Below, in pieces: positions 50,942 through 58,918 of a DNA stretch of 58,918 bases (positions are counted from its first letter, which is position 1; each line of letters opens with the position of its first letter). Below the pieces are notes generated by a model. It was not told where the DNA came from and did no database searches. It was given only the letters and a program-made list of their open reading frames with translations. This stretch comes from Salinisphaera sp035690525 (GTDB lineage: Bacteria > Pseudomonadota > Gammaproteobacteria > Nevskiales > Salinisphaeraceae). The stretch lies in contig NZ_DASSKM010000123.1 in the NCBI RefSeq assembly GCF_035690525.1, positions 1-58,918 of the forward strand, in the 5' to 3' direction. The position numbers and the translations under genes are program-made.

Positions 50942-51169
50942 CAGACGAAAGCTATCCGCAGATGAACGCAGACTCACACAGATAAAAAAGAGCTTCGTCT
51001 TATCTATATTAAATCTGCGTCTATCTGCGTTGATCTGCGGACAAATTCTTATCTTCAGACGAAAACTATCCACCGATGGACGCAGATTCACGCAGATAAA
51101 AAAGAGCTTCGTCTTATCTGTATTAAATCTGCGTCTATCTGCGTTGATCTGCGGATAAATTCTTATTTT
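50942..51169. repeat. Tandem pair of 114-bp CGCAGAT-type repeats
   Basis: Copies at 50942-51055 and 51056-51169 are about 90% identical. In each, the left half has CCGCAGATGAACGCAGACTC-type words and the right half the inverse, ATCTGCGTCTATCTGCGTTG, around AGAGCTTCGTCTTATCT, so each copy can fold into a long hairpin. Words like ATCTGCG repeated at a 10-bp pitch occur in many genomes as dispersed extragenic repeats. The second copy ends exactly at the stop codon of the KAS III gene; the first is 26 bp before pepN. Confidence 0.85.
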
Positions 51170-52291
51170 TCAGCGGCGCCGCAGGATGACGCTACCAGCC
51201 GAATAGCCGGCGCCAAAGCCGCAGAGGACGCCGACATCGCCGGCCGCGAGGTCGTCCGAGAACTTGTGGAACACGATCATCGGCGACGCCGAACTGGTGT
51301 TGCCGTACTCGGCCAGCACCGATGGCATCTCGCCGTTTTCCGGCGCGCGCCCGAATACGCGCTTGGCGATCAGCGTGTTCATATTGATGTTGGCCTGGTG
51401 CAGCCACAGCCGCTTGATGTCGCCGGCATCCAGATCGTGTTCGCCGACATGGTTGACGATCATCTCGGCGACCATCGGCCCCACTTCCTTGAACACGCGC
51501 CGTCCGTTCTGGACGAACAGCCGGTCGGCCGGCGGGCGCGGCTCGGTCTCGGACCGGTTGAGAAAACCGAAGTTGTTGCGGATGTTGTTGGAAAATCGGG
51601 TCGATAATCGGGTGCCGAGCACCTCGAAACCGCGATCGGCCGGCGCATCGTCGACGTGCTCGATCAGCGCCGCGGTCGCCACATCGCCGAAGATGAAATG
51701 GCTGTCGCGATCGCGAAAATTCAGGTGCGCCGAGCAAATTTCGGGATTGACCATCAGCACCCGCCGCGCGCTGCCCGAATTGATCATATCGGCCGCGGTC
51801 TGGATACCGAACGACGCCGAGGCGCAGGCTACATTCAGATCGAAACCGTAACGGCCGCCGCCGAGAAACTCCTGTACTTCCACCGCCAGCGCCGGATACG
51901 GCCGCGGCAGATTGGAACAGGCCACCAGGATCGCGTCGATGTCTTCGGGCGCGCGGCCCGCCGCTTCGAGGCAGGGCCGGATCGCGGCCAGCGCCATCTC
52001 GCATTGAATCGACGGCTCGTCGTTGGACCGCGTGCGAATACGCGGGTGCATGATCTCGGGGTCGAGAATGCCCGCCTTGTCGACCACGTAGCGGCTTTCG
52101 ATGCCCGATGCCTTGGTGATGAAGTCGCTGTTCGAGTGCGACAGGGGCGCCACGCGCCCGGCCGCGATATCGTCGGCGTGCGCCTGGTTGTAAATATCCA
52201 CATAGGCATTGAAAGACGCCACGAGTTCATCGTTGGAAATCGCCTCGTCCGGCGTGTACAGCCCGGAGGCCGTCAGAACGACATTGCTCAC
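51170..52291 (-). CDS. 3-oxoacyl-ACP synthase III-like (FabH-family) enzyme
   Basis: A 373-residue KAS III-type condensing enzyme, longer than E. coli FabH (317) because of an N-terminal insert (residues 25-85: SFNAYVDIYNQAHADDIAAG and on). The Cys-His-Asn triad is visible: Cys156 in LNVACASASFG, His298 in LHQANINM and Asn331 in EYGNTSSASP. FabH enzymes condense an acyl-CoA with malonyl-ACP to start fatty acid synthesis; longer forms often accept medium-chain acyl-CoA. The start is GTG 52291 with TAGGAG before it, not the ATG 18 codons upstream. It follows the hydrolase gene by about 100 bp on the same strand. Confidence 0.9.
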   Translation of the reverse strand: MSNVVLTASGLYTPDEAISNDELVASFNAYVDIYNQAHADDIAAGRVAPLSHSNSDFITKASGIESRYVVDKAGILDPEIMHPRIRTRSNDEPSIQCEMALAAIRPCLEAAGRAPEDIDAILVACSNLPRPYPALAVEVQEFLGGGRYGFDLNVACASASFGIQTAADMINSGSARRVLMVNPEICSAHLNFRDRDSHFIFGDVATAALIEHVDDAPADRGFEVLGTRLSTRFSNNIRNNFGFLNRSETEPRPPADRLFVQNGRRVFKEVGPMVAEMIVNHVGEHDLDAGDIKRLWLHQANINMNTLIAKRVFGRAPENGEMPSVLAEYGNTSSASPMIVFHKFSDDLAAGDVGVLCGFGAGYSAGSVILRRR

Positions 52292-52394
52292 CGCAGCTCC
52301 TATCCTTGGGGTTCGACCATGATTAGATTCCGACAATTCCGGCAATTCTGGCCGGTGCGAGCCCCGGCCACAACCGCGGCTCGTTTAGCCGCCG

Positions 52395-53834
52395 TTACCC
52401 GTGCATTCCGGTATCGGCTAACGCGCGGTTGATGAACGGGTCGACATCGACTTCATGGCGCACCGAAAGATGCGACCCGTGGTACCACTGCAGGGCCGGT
52501 TCATCCCAGTGGCGCCATAGCGCCAGCGGTTGTTCGGGCGCGATAAGCTGATCCGCCGTGGCGGCGAAGATGAAGCGCCGCTCGCGCGCCACCCGCGGTT
52601 TCGCCACCAACGGCGAAACCGGCGCCAGACGCGTGCCCACGGCGGCGGCGCTCAGTCCGCGCGCTTCCAAATAGCGCGCGTGCGCGGTCGGCAGATGCTG
52701 CCACAGCGTGGCTGGGATGTCGGTCATCGGGATGCCGGCGATCACACAGGCCAGATCGGGTTCGTGCGCTGCCAGCAGTGCGGCATGATAGCCGCCGAGG
52801 CTGTAACCGAGCACGCCGATGCGCGCATCCGGATCGATTGCGCGGATCCAAGCGATGCAGCCGCGCAGATCGACCAGCGATTGCGCCTGGGCATGCATCA
52901 GGTCGGCAAACGGGCCGTCCAGGAACAATCCGCCGGTTAGCGGCGTGGCCCGGCGGACGCCGTGCAGCGGCAGAATCGGCATCATCAGGTTCAAACCGCG
53001 CCGCGCATGCAGCCGGCCCACGTCGAACAACTGAAAATCCAGCCCGGCGACGCCCATGCGATAGCCGTGAATGCACAACAGCCACGGCCGGCCCGCGCCG
53101 TTGCCGTGGCGCAACACGCGCGCGGCCATGGTGCGGTTGCGCGCATGCGCCTGCCAGCGCTCGATGCCCGGCAGCGCCGGATCGGGGGTATAGCGCGAAG
53201 CCGCGGTCAGCCATTCGTAGTCGATGCCGAGCGTACGCGCGCGCTCGATGCGCGGCGCCTCGAACGGCCCGACAGGCCCATGCAGCCGCTCCGGGCACGC
53301 CAGCCAATCGCGCTCGTCGGCCGTCGCGCCGATCGCCTCGAGTTCGGCGATATCGGTTTCCACCGCCGCCCCATGCGGCACCCGCGCACAGTTGACGAAA
53401 AAACCCAACAGCGCGGCGTCGGCGGCTATCTTGGCCAGCACTTTCAATTGCGCGGTCGGCGGCGAGACATCGGCGGGCACCGGATGCTGGATGCGCAGCG
53501 CCCAGCCGGCGACGATGAACGCCGCCGCTCCACCGACGATCAGCGTGATGCACGCGATCCAGCCGAGCCAATATCCCAGGATCAGCGCCAACAGCGAGCT
53601 CACCGGCCCGGCCAACGCCATGTGGTAACAGAGCTGACGATCGCCGGCCCAAAACAGTTGGCCGGCGCCGGTCGCAATCAATACGACGCCCGGCACGCTG
53701 CCGACCACGGCCACCGCCCAATTGGCCTGCCACGCGGCCGCCAGCCAGCCCAGGCCGACCGCGACCACGATCGCCGCCGACTTGAACCGGCGCGGCTGCC
53801 AGCGCATCGGCGAGGGATCGGGCAACGGCTGCAT
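52395..53834 (-). CDS. Membrane-anchored alpha/beta hydrolase
   Basis: A 479-residue protein with four hydrophobic segments in the first 120 residues (for example FKSAAIVVAVGLGWLAAAW and ITLIVGGAAAFIVAGWAL), then an alpha/beta hydrolase domain from about residue 230. PWLLCIHGYRMGVAGLDF is the oxyanion region, IGVLGYSLGGYHAALLA has the nucleophile Ser in GYSLGG, and the catalytic His is likely in WYHGSHLSVRHEV near the end. The hydrolase type is not specific; esterase or lipase-like activity on the inner-membrane face is likely. It starts about 100 bp upstream of the KAS III gene, a possible lipid-related unit. Confidence 0.85.
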   Translation of the reverse strand: MQPLPDPSPMRWQPRRFKSAAIVVAVGLGWLAAAWQANWAVAVVGSVPGVVLIATGAGQLFWAGDRQLCYHMALAGPVSSLLALILGYWLGWIACITLIVGGAAAFIVAGWALRIQHPVPADVSPPTAQLKVLAKIAADAALLGFFVNCARVPHGAAVETDIAELEAIGATADERDWLACPERLHGPVGPFEAPRIERARTLGIDYEWLTAASRYTPDPALPGIERWQAHARNRTMAARVLRHGNGAGRPWLLCIHGYRMGVAGLDFQLFDVGRLHARRGLNLMMPILPLHGVRRATPLTGGLFLDGPFADLMHAQAQSLVDLRGCIAWIRAIDPDARIGVLGYSLGGYHAALLAAHEPDLACVIAGIPMTDIPATLWQHLPTAHARYLEARGLSAAAVGTRLAPVSPLVAKPRVARERRFIFAATADQLIAPEQPLALWRHWDEPALQWYHGSHLSVRHEVDVDPFINRALADTGMHG

Positions 53835-54071
53835 ATCAGCGCTGCGACAGGCCGTCGTGGAGCGCCGCGGCGCCCCCGATGCCGGGCTCGGTGCCGATCA
53901 GCAGGCGGACGCCGGCTCCGGCCGGGCTCGCTACCCGGTTCGCCAATACGGCGAGGGTGAGAACCACCCGATTGGCGAACGAAACGAACTTCAGAAGTCG
54001 ACCTTGCGCCCCGGCGCACCGTTACATTTCCGCATGGCATAGTAGCCCGCCACCCGAATCGGCGTCCATCG

Positions 54072-54170
54072 ATGAACGACACCCGCGGCGTACCCCGCGT
54101 CGTCTTCGCCCACGGCAAGGAAAGCGGCCCCGGGGCTCGAAAATTCGGCATCTGGCCGCGTGCATCGATT
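54072..54170 (+). pseudogene. N-terminal remnant of an alpha/beta hydrolase gene
   Basis: From an ATG at 54072 the frame reads MNDTRGVPRVVFAHGKESGPG and then ARKFGIWPR. VVFAHGKESGP is the first strand and oxyanion loop of small YqiA-like alpha/beta hydrolases. Similarity stops after about 30 residues, exactly where the 3' end of pyrD begins on the opposite strand (54170). No GxSxG or catalytic His follows. The rest of the gene was probably lost when the pyrD end was joined here. The frame stays open to 54263, but that part is antisense to pyrD. The other bases between 53835 and 54071 hold nothing I can name. Confidence 0.5.
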
Positions 54171-55219
54171 CATCGGTCAGCGTTTTGCGACGCAGCTAAT
54201 GCGCTGTCTCGCTGCGCGCGAAGCGCACTGACGGCCTCGCGCACCAGCGCCGGGCCGCGATAGATCAGCCCCGTGTAGAGCTGGACGGCGCAAGCGCCGG
54301 CCGCGATCTTGGCCGCGGCATCGGCGCCGCTCATGATGCCGCCCACGCCGATGATGGGAATATCGTCGCCCAGACGCGCCTTGAGGGCGGCGATCACCCG
54401 ATTGGAGGCGGCGCGCACCGGCCGTCCGCTCACGCCGCCGGCCTGTTCGCGCCAGGCCGGCGGCAGAGCGTCGCGCGCGGTGGTTGTATTGGTCGCGATC
54501 ACGCCGTCGATCCGGTGATGGCGCAGACGGGCGACGATCGCGTCCACGCCGGCCTCGTCCAGATCCGGCGCGATCTTGAGCGCCAGCGGCACATAGCGGC
54601 CGCGCATGTCTGCCCATCGGTTCCGCTCGGCGACCACGGCCGTCAGCAAGCCATCGAGCGCATCCGCACCCTGCCAGTCGCGCAGCCCCGCCGTGTTGGG
54701 CGACGACACATTGAGCGTGACGTAGTGGGCCCGGTCGTAGACCGCGGCCAGCGCCGACGTATAGTCGGCCACCGCCCGCTCGGCGGGCGTGGCTTTATTC
54801 TTGCCGATATTGACGCCCACGATACCGCCGAAGCGCGCTCGCGCCAGGTTCGCGGCCAAAGCCTCGGCGCCGGCATTGTTGAACCCGAACCGATTGAGCA
54901 GCGCGCGCTGCTCGGGCAGGCGGAACAGCCGCGGCCGGTCGTTACCCGGCTGCGGTTCGGGCGTGACCGTGCCGACCTCGACGAAACCGAAGCCGAGCGC
55001 GCCCAACCCGTCGATATGGGCCGCGTCCTTGTCCAGTCCGGCGGCCAAGCCGACCGGATTGGGCAGCGTCAGCCCCATGACGGTGGTTGGCAGCGACGGT
55101 ATACGCGCGCCGTAGAGCCTGTTCGCGGCCGGGGCCATCCGCGACAGCCAGTCGAGAGTCAGTGCATGGGCGCGTTCAGGCTCCAGCCGAAAAAGCGCGG
55201 GGCGAATCAGCGAATACAT
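54170..55219 (-). CDS. pyrD: Dihydroorotate dehydrogenase (quinone), class 2
   Basis: A 349-residue FMN enzyme of the inner membrane that oxidises dihydroorotate with ubiquinone in pyrimidine synthesis. Class 2 features are the amphipathic N-terminus (MYSLIRPALFRLEPERAHAL), NPVGLAAGLDKDAAHIDGLG, VEVGTVTPEPQPGNDRPRLF, the catalytic Ser in LNVSSPNTAGLRDWQ, IATNTTTARD and IIGVGGIMSGADAAAKI. Length is close to the 336 of E. coli PyrD with a slightly longer tail (ALAASQNADR). The stop lies next to the hydrolase remnant on the other strand. Confidence 0.96.
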   Translation of the reverse strand: MYSLIRPALFRLEPERAHALTLDWLSRMAPAANRLYGARIPSLPTTVMGLTLPNPVGLAAGLDKDAAHIDGLGALGFGFVEVGTVTPEPQPGNDRPRLFRLPEQRALLNRFGFNNAGAEALAANLARARFGGIVGVNIGKNKATPAERAVADYTSALAAVYDRAHYVTLNVSSPNTAGLRDWQGADALDGLLTAVVAERNRWADMRGRYVPLALKIAPDLDEAGVDAIVARLRHHRIDGVIATNTTTARDALPPAWREQAGGVSGRPVRAASNRVIAALKARLGDDIPIIGVGGIMSGADAAAKIAAGACAVQLYTGLIYRGPALVREAVSALRAQRDSALAASQNADR

Positions 55220-55279
55220 GGCATCCGAAGCGAGAGCGAAACTTTAATGCGAAAACCTGGCCGATCAGAGCCCAGAGCC

Positions 55280-55933
55280 CTACATAGGCGGCCGCAAAGC
55301 GTCTTTTAGTACGTTGTCGTCTCGTAATTTCCGTACTACGTTATGGCCACTGCCCGGCATCGCATGCAAAGTTACCGAGGGCAAGGCAGCCAGGCGTATG
55401 ACGTGCAGGTGATCAAGATGATGGTTCTTGGCGTAATAAACGTCCACAGCAGCCGGGTGGCGCTGGAGATGGGATTTTATATCCCAGATTTTCGGCAGGA
55501 AAAAAGAACGACGATACATTCGAAGAATCTCTTTTTTCCAGCGTCCATCCCGGTATCGGATGCGTGACCAGGGCGATATAAATGTCTGGGGCGAAAAAAC
55601 GACGGCTTTAGTGGCACCGATGAGCGGCGCGAACAGCATCGACGCAAAACCTCCCATCGACCCGCCCACGCACATGACCTGGTCGGGATTAACTTCCTGG
55701 ATTTCTCGCTTTAATAACGCGGTCGTTTCGGGAATGTTGCTTGTTTGATTCTGCAGACCCGCTTGATACCAGGCCTGCTTAAGATCGCGAACGAATATTT
55801 TATCCGCATCCAGAATCCGAGCCGCGTTATAAAATTCAAACGGCGGTATTTCCACACCGTTGCTGATGCCGCCAAAGAAAATATATAGGCACTTGGAGCC
55901 CCGATAATCCCGCTCTATTGCCGAATGCATCAT
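55280..55933 (-). CDS. Alpha/beta hydrolase-like protein, lower G+C
   Basis: A 217-residue protein beginning MMHSAIERDYRGSKCLYIFF. GGSMGGFASMLFAPLIGATK near residue 98 is the nucleophile elbow (GGSMGG) of the alpha/beta hydrolase fold, and the closing GSGHNVVRKLRDDN near 200 supplies the His. There is no signal peptide. CLYIFFGGISNGVEIPPFEF resembles hydrolase-like proteins found in surface-glycan clusters, but there are no such genes here. The base composition is clearly less G+C-rich than pyrD or dusA, suggesting a recent arrival. Upstream frame extends 12 codons further with no family support. Confidence 0.75.
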   Translation of the reverse strand: MMHSAIERDYRGSKCLYIFFGGISNGVEIPPFEFYNAARILDADKIFVRDLKQAWYQAGLQNQTSNIPETTALLKREIQEVNPDQVMCVGGSMGGFASMLFAPLIGATKAVVFSPQTFISPWSRIRYRDGRWKKEILRMYRRSFFLPKIWDIKSHLQRHPAAVDVYYAKNHHLDHLHVIRLAALPSVTLHAMPGSGHNVVRKLRDDNVLKDALRPPM

Positions 55934-56180
55934 TATTCGCCAGTGTGAAGCCAAACCCCGGGCCAACACGGCCGAGACAGGCTATAAACGAAGAGACGAA
56001 ATCTATCACTAGTCGCCCCGCAAGGCGGCAAGATACCTTACTTGACCTCGAGCTGAAGCGCTGCATCGATTGACTGGCGCCGACCCGGCTGCGTTTGTGC
56101 CGCTGTCATCGAGCCCACGTGAAAATGCCGCCACGGCATAACAAAAAGCACGTAAAATAACGATAAACCGCGCTAGACAG

Positions 56181-57215
56181 TTGCCTTCATTGACCTCTGA
56201 CAGCCTCGAAAATACAACGCTTAACCGGCACGGGCGGGCTTCGCGGATCAGTGTGGCACCCATGATGGACTGGACCACTCCGGCCCAGCGCTATTTCATG
56301 CGCCGCATCACGCGCCATGCGCTGTTGTATACGGAGATGGTGACCACGGCCGCGCTTATCCACGGCGATACGGCGCGCTTTCTGGCGCATCATGCCGACG
56401 AACATCCACTGGCGCTGCAACTCGGCGGCAGCGCGCCCGCCGCCATGGCGCGCTGCGCCGAACTGGCCGAAAATGCCGGCTTCGACGAGGTGAATATCAA
56501 TGTCGGCTGCCCGTCCGATCGGGTCCAGAACGGCGCCTTCGGCGCCTGCATGATGGGCGAGCCGCAGCGTATCGCCGACTGCGTGGCCGCCATGAAGGCG
56601 CGTGTTTCGATCCCGGTGACGGTCAAGACGCGCATCGGCATCGACCATCGGGACAGCTACGAATTTCTCTACGACTTCGCCGCGCGCGTGGCCGCCGCGG
56701 GCGCGGATCGGCTGATCGTGCACGCCCGCAAGGCCTGGCTGTCGGGGCTCTCCCCGAAACAGAACCGCGAGGTGCCGCCGCTGGATTATGCGCGTGTCCA
56801 TCGGCTGGCCGCGGATTTTCCGGACCTCCCGATGTCGATCAACGGCGGCATCGTGGATTTGGACACGGCTGCCGAACAGCTCGAACACGTCGACGGTGTG
56901 ATGATCGGCCGCGAGGCCTATCGCAACCCCTATTCGATGGCCGGGATCGATGCGCGCTTTTTCGACGACGACGCGCCCGCGCCCTCGCGCTTCGAAGTGG
57001 TCGAGTCGATGCGCGACTACATCGGCCGCCATCTGGCTACCGGTGGCGCGCTGAAGAACGTCACCCGGCATATGCTCGGCCTGTTTCATGCCCAGCCGGG
57101 CGGCCGCGCCTGGCGGCGTGTGCTGTCCGAACAGGGCGGCCGGCCCGGCGCCGGGCTCGAGGTCATCGACGCGGCGCTGGCTCGCGTCACCCCGGCGGAG
57201 CGGATCCCGGCATAG
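56181..57215 (+). CDS. dusA: tRNA-dihydrouridine(20/20a) synthase DusA
   Basis: A 344-residue flavoenzyme (E. coli DusA is 330) that reduces U20 and U20a of tRNA with NADPH. SVAPMMDWTTPAQRYFMRRI binds FMN; VNINVGCPSDRVQNGAFGAC has the catalytic Cys; VTVKTRIGIDHRDSYEFLYD, VHARKAWLSGLSPKQNRE, SINGGIVDLDTAAEQLEHVD and VMIGREAYRNPYSM follow in the DusA order. No ATG starts the protein: it begins at TTG 56181 or TTG 56190, both without a strong ribosome site, so the first residues are unsure. It lies just before ppiB. Confidence 0.93.
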   Translation: MPSLTSDSLENTTLNRHGRASRISVAPMMDWTTPAQRYFMRRITRHALLYTEMVTTAALIHGDTARFLAHHADEHPLALQLGGSAPAAMARCAELAENAGFDEVNINVGCPSDRVQNGAFGACMMGEPQRIADCVAAMKARVSIPVTVKTRIGIDHRDSYEFLYDFAARVAAAGADRLIVHARKAWLSGLSPKQNREVPPLDYARVHRLAADFPDLPMSINGGIVDLDTAAEQLEHVDGVMIGREAYRNPYSMAGIDARFFDDDAPAPSRFEVVESMRDYIGRHLATGGALKNVTRHMLGLFHAQPGGRAWRRVLSEQGGRPGAGLEVIDAALARVTPAERIPA

Positions 57216-57267
57216 GCAAGCCGGACCGGTTGGCGCACAATAGCCGTTTTTGCGCGGAGCCTTTGTC

Positions 57268-57750
57268 ATGGTGATCTTCAAGACCAATCTCGGCGACATC
57301 CATATTGATGTCGACGAACACAACGCGCCGATCACGGCCGAAAATTTTCTGGCCTATGTGCGCGACGGCTTCTACGACGGCGTGATCTTCCATCGCGTGA
57401 TTCCGGGTTTCGTGATCCAGGGCGGCGGTTTCGACGAGGGCTTCAATCAGAAGTCGACGCGCGCGCCGATCGAAAACGAATCCACCAACGGCCTGGACAA
57501 CGAACGCGGCACGCTGTCGATGGCCCGCACGCAGGACCCGCATTCGGCCACCTCGCAATTCTTCATCAATCTTGAAGACAACGAGGCCCTCAACAATATG
57601 GGCGCGCGGCCCGGCTACGCCGTATTCGGCCGCGTGGTCGAGGGCATGGCAGTGGTCGATGAAATCGCCCAGGTCTCGACGGGCTCACACGGCATGCATC
57701 AGGACGTGCCGCAGGAAACGGTCCGGATCGAATCGGCTGAAATCGCCTGA
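57268..57750 (+). CDS. ppiB: Cyclophilin-type peptidyl-prolyl cis-trans isomerase
   Basis: A 160-residue cytoplasmic cyclophilin, the size of E. coli PpiB (164). FKTNLGDIHIDVDEHNAPIT starts the barrel; YDGVIFHRVIPGFVIQGGGF is the active-site block with the catalytic Arg; SMARTQDPHSATSQFFINL and YAVFGRVVEGMAVVDEIAQV complete it. It isomerises X-Pro bonds during folding. The ATG at 57268 is preferred over a TTG six codons upstream. There is no signal peptide, so it is PpiB-like and not periplasmic PpiA. It lies 12 bp before lpxH. Confidence 0.93.
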   Translation: MVIFKTNLGDIHIDVDEHNAPITAENFLAYVRDGFYDGVIFHRVIPGFVIQGGGFDEGFNQKSTRAPIENESTNGLDNERGTLSMARTQDPHSATSQFFINLEDNEALNNMGARPGYAVFGRVVEGMAVVDEIAQVSTGSHGMHQDVPQETVRIESAEIA

Positions 57751-57762
57751 TTCGCGTCGTCG

Positions 57763-58491
57763 TTGTCCGCGACCCATTTCATCGCCGATCTGCATCTGGT
57801 CGACGACCACGCACCGGCCGCGCGCCGGCTCGCCGGTTATCTCGCCGGCCCGGCGCGCGACGCCGATGCGCTATACGTGCTGGGCGATCTGTTCGATGTC
57901 TGGATCGGCGATGACGGCTCGACCGCCCGCCACGCGGCCACGCTCGACGCTTTTCGCGCGCTCGCCGATACCGGCGTGCCGATATACTTCATGCGCGGCA
58001 ATCGGGATTTCGCGGTCGGCCCCACCTTCGAGGCGCGATCCCGGCTGCGAATCATCGACGATCCCACGGTGCTGACGCTGTACGGCGTCCCCACCCTGCT
58101 CGCCCACGGCGATGTGTTCTGTAGCGATGATGTGGCGCATCAGCTGTTTCGCGCCAAATACACCGACGCCCGCTGGCGCGAGCGGCGCCTCGCCCTGCCC
58201 CTATGGCTGCGCCGCGTCGTCGCCCGGCGCGCGCGGCGGCGCTCGGCGGCGGCCAAGACGACAAAACCGGCGTACATCATGGATGTGAATCGGACCACCG
58301 TGGCGGCCATGGCGGCCGAATACGATGTCGCGCGCATCATCCACGGGCACACCCACCGCCCCGCGGACCACGACGACGGCATTGCGCGTCACGTCCTGGC
58401 CGATTGGCGCCCCGACCGGGCCGAGGTGCTCGTCGTCGACCGGAATGGGATTCGACGCGCTCCGCTGGGCGCCGGCGGCGGGTTCGCATAA
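57763..58491 (+). CDS. lpxH: UDP-2,3-diacylglucosamine diphosphatase LpxH
   Basis: A 242-residue calcineurin-like phosphoesterase (E. coli LpxH is 240) that makes lipid X in lipid A synthesis at the inner-membrane face. HFIADLHLVDDHAP gives the first DxH metal motif; VLGDLFDVWIGDD, FMRGNRDFAVG and LLAHGDVFCSDD follow; YIMDVNRTTV and IIHGHTHRP complete the metal site. The Arg-rich segment after residue 140 is the usual membrane-binding helix. Translation starts at TTG 57763, 12 bp after ppiB, which fits the E. coli ppiB-lpxH order. Confidence 0.93.
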   Translation: MSATHFIADLHLVDDHAPAARRLAGYLAGPARDADALYVLGDLFDVWIGDDGSTARHAATLDAFRALADTGVPIYFMRGNRDFAVGPTFEARSRLRIIDDPTVLTLYGVPTLLAHGDVFCSDDVAHQLFRAKYTDARWRERRLALPLWLRRVVARRARRRSAAAKTTKPAYIMDVNRTTVAAMAAEYDVARIIHGHTHRPADHDDGIARHVLADWRPDRAEVLVVDRNGIRRAPLGAGGGFA

Positions 58492-58810
58492 GACAACGCG
58501 ACCCCCGCGCACGCCCCGGGTGAGCCGTACCGAAGCACGCGGCGGACCTTTAATTACCTACCGAATTTCAGGCCGTGTGCTTGCCGGGCCGATACCGTCA
58601 GTTCGCTCCTGAAATTACGTGAGCAAACGGTGGAGTATCGGATGCGCAAATACCCAGTATAAGACAAAAGTCTCACCTAAAAGCTTGTCCGGTTTAATTG
58701 GACACCGGAACAAGAAATTCGCTTATTTTTTATTATAAATATTACTAATCAATAGCTTATGTAATTTCTCAACCAATCGACCGAGGTCGCTTCATACGCT
58801 CTATGATTTA
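58492..58810. other. Gene-free, increasingly AT-rich stretch
   Basis: No gene seen. AATTTCAGG (58564-58572) is inverted at 58608-58616. Near 58685 CTTGTCCGGT and ACCGGAACAAG form an imperfect stem followed within 20 bp by TTATTTTTTATT, a possible lpxH terminator. After about 58640 the sequence is far poorer in G+C, which may mark the edge of acquired DNA. Confidence 0.4.
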
Positions 58811-58854
58811 TTGACCATTCGGTCAAACTCACTTAGTTTGACCTTACGGTCAAA
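58811..58854. promoter_or_regulatory. Pair of TetR-type palindromic operators
   Basis: TTGACCATTCGGTCAA (58811-58826) and TTTGACCTTACGGTCAAA (58837-58854) share the TTGACC-N4-GGTCAA design, centres 27 bp apart. TetR-family repressors bind such sites. A possible start (AGGATGAGCG, ATG at 58889) lies just downstream at the window edge, so the regulated gene or the regulator is probably beyond the window. Confidence 0.7.
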
Positions 58855-58918
58855 GTGATACATCCGTGCTGCTTTGTGTTTTCGCAGGATGAGCGTCGGG
58901 TATCCGATATGCGTATCA

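Noticed and set aside
49179..51158. 659-codon open frame on the plus strand
   Set aside because: Antisense to pepN, extended past its start because the tandem 114-bp repeat happens to lack stops. No domain is seen.
53835..54000. Minus-strand frame reading ANRVASPAGAGVRLLIGTEP before the hydrolase start
   Set aside because: It looked like a C-terminal kinase fragment, but it has no start codon and I cannot name a family; likely chance in a gene-free gap.

Overview
The window is chromosomal DNA of a high-G+C gammaproteobacterium, clearly above 60% G+C by eye. Pointers to that class are complete recC-recB-recD genes, rdgC, a PatZ-type acetyltransferase, lpxH, dusA, pepN and a phoB-phoR pair. 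Two CPA1 Na+/H+ antiporters and a TrkH/TrkA-like K+ system fit a marine or salt-exposed organism. Something near Salinisphaera is my weak guess; no rRNA is present to test it.

Layout. 1-228: end of an IS256-family element running off the left edge. 446-6214: creatininase-like amidohydrolase, Na+/H+ antiporter, flavin reductase-like protein, MliC-like lipoprotein, M42 peptidase and a ParE/RelE-type toxin-antitoxin pair. 6402-10764: hsp20-lon operon, then rdgC-chaC on the other strand. 11194-16898: an acetyltransferase with a shortened ATP-grasp region, a DUF924 protein, S1/P1 nuclease, tRNA-Arg(CCT), a ModE-type regulator and a PEP-CTERM protein. 17218-26890: recC, recB, an inserted DUF4160/DUF2442 pair, and recD. 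27015-29340: AT-rich accessory DNA with an unrecognised protein, repeat fragments of the kind linked to RAYT transposases, and a 39-codon basic micro-gene. 28713-36425: DUF892 protein, DEAD-box helicase, and a small redox cluster (LysR, SDR, tautomerase, aldo/keto reductase, isochorismatase-like hydrolase, GlxA-type regulator). 36543-44211: orphan sugar-binding protein, SDR-MFS pair, K+ uptake genes and a second Na+/H+ antiporter. 44596-48282: porin, phoR and phoB, with tandem PhoB boxes before both the porin and phoB. 48303-58491: pepN, a 114-bp tandem repeat, a KAS III enzyme, two alpha/beta hydrolases, a hydrolase remnant, pyrD, dusA, a cyclophilin and lpxH. The right edge turns AT-rich and carries two TetR-type palindromes.

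How genes work together. RecBCD, RdgC and Lon cover recombination and protein quality control. PhoB/PhoR very probably switch on the porin, because 11-bp-phased Pho boxes sit before it and before phoB. The antiporters and TrkH/TrkA handle Na+/K+ balance. The most unusual place is the recBCD locus. A DUF4160/DUF2442 pair with toxin-antitoxin-like architecture splits recB from recD, and a low-G+C gene of unknown function follows recD, ending in mobile-repeat debris. I propose this as a candidate accessory (possibly anti-phage) module; that is inference only.
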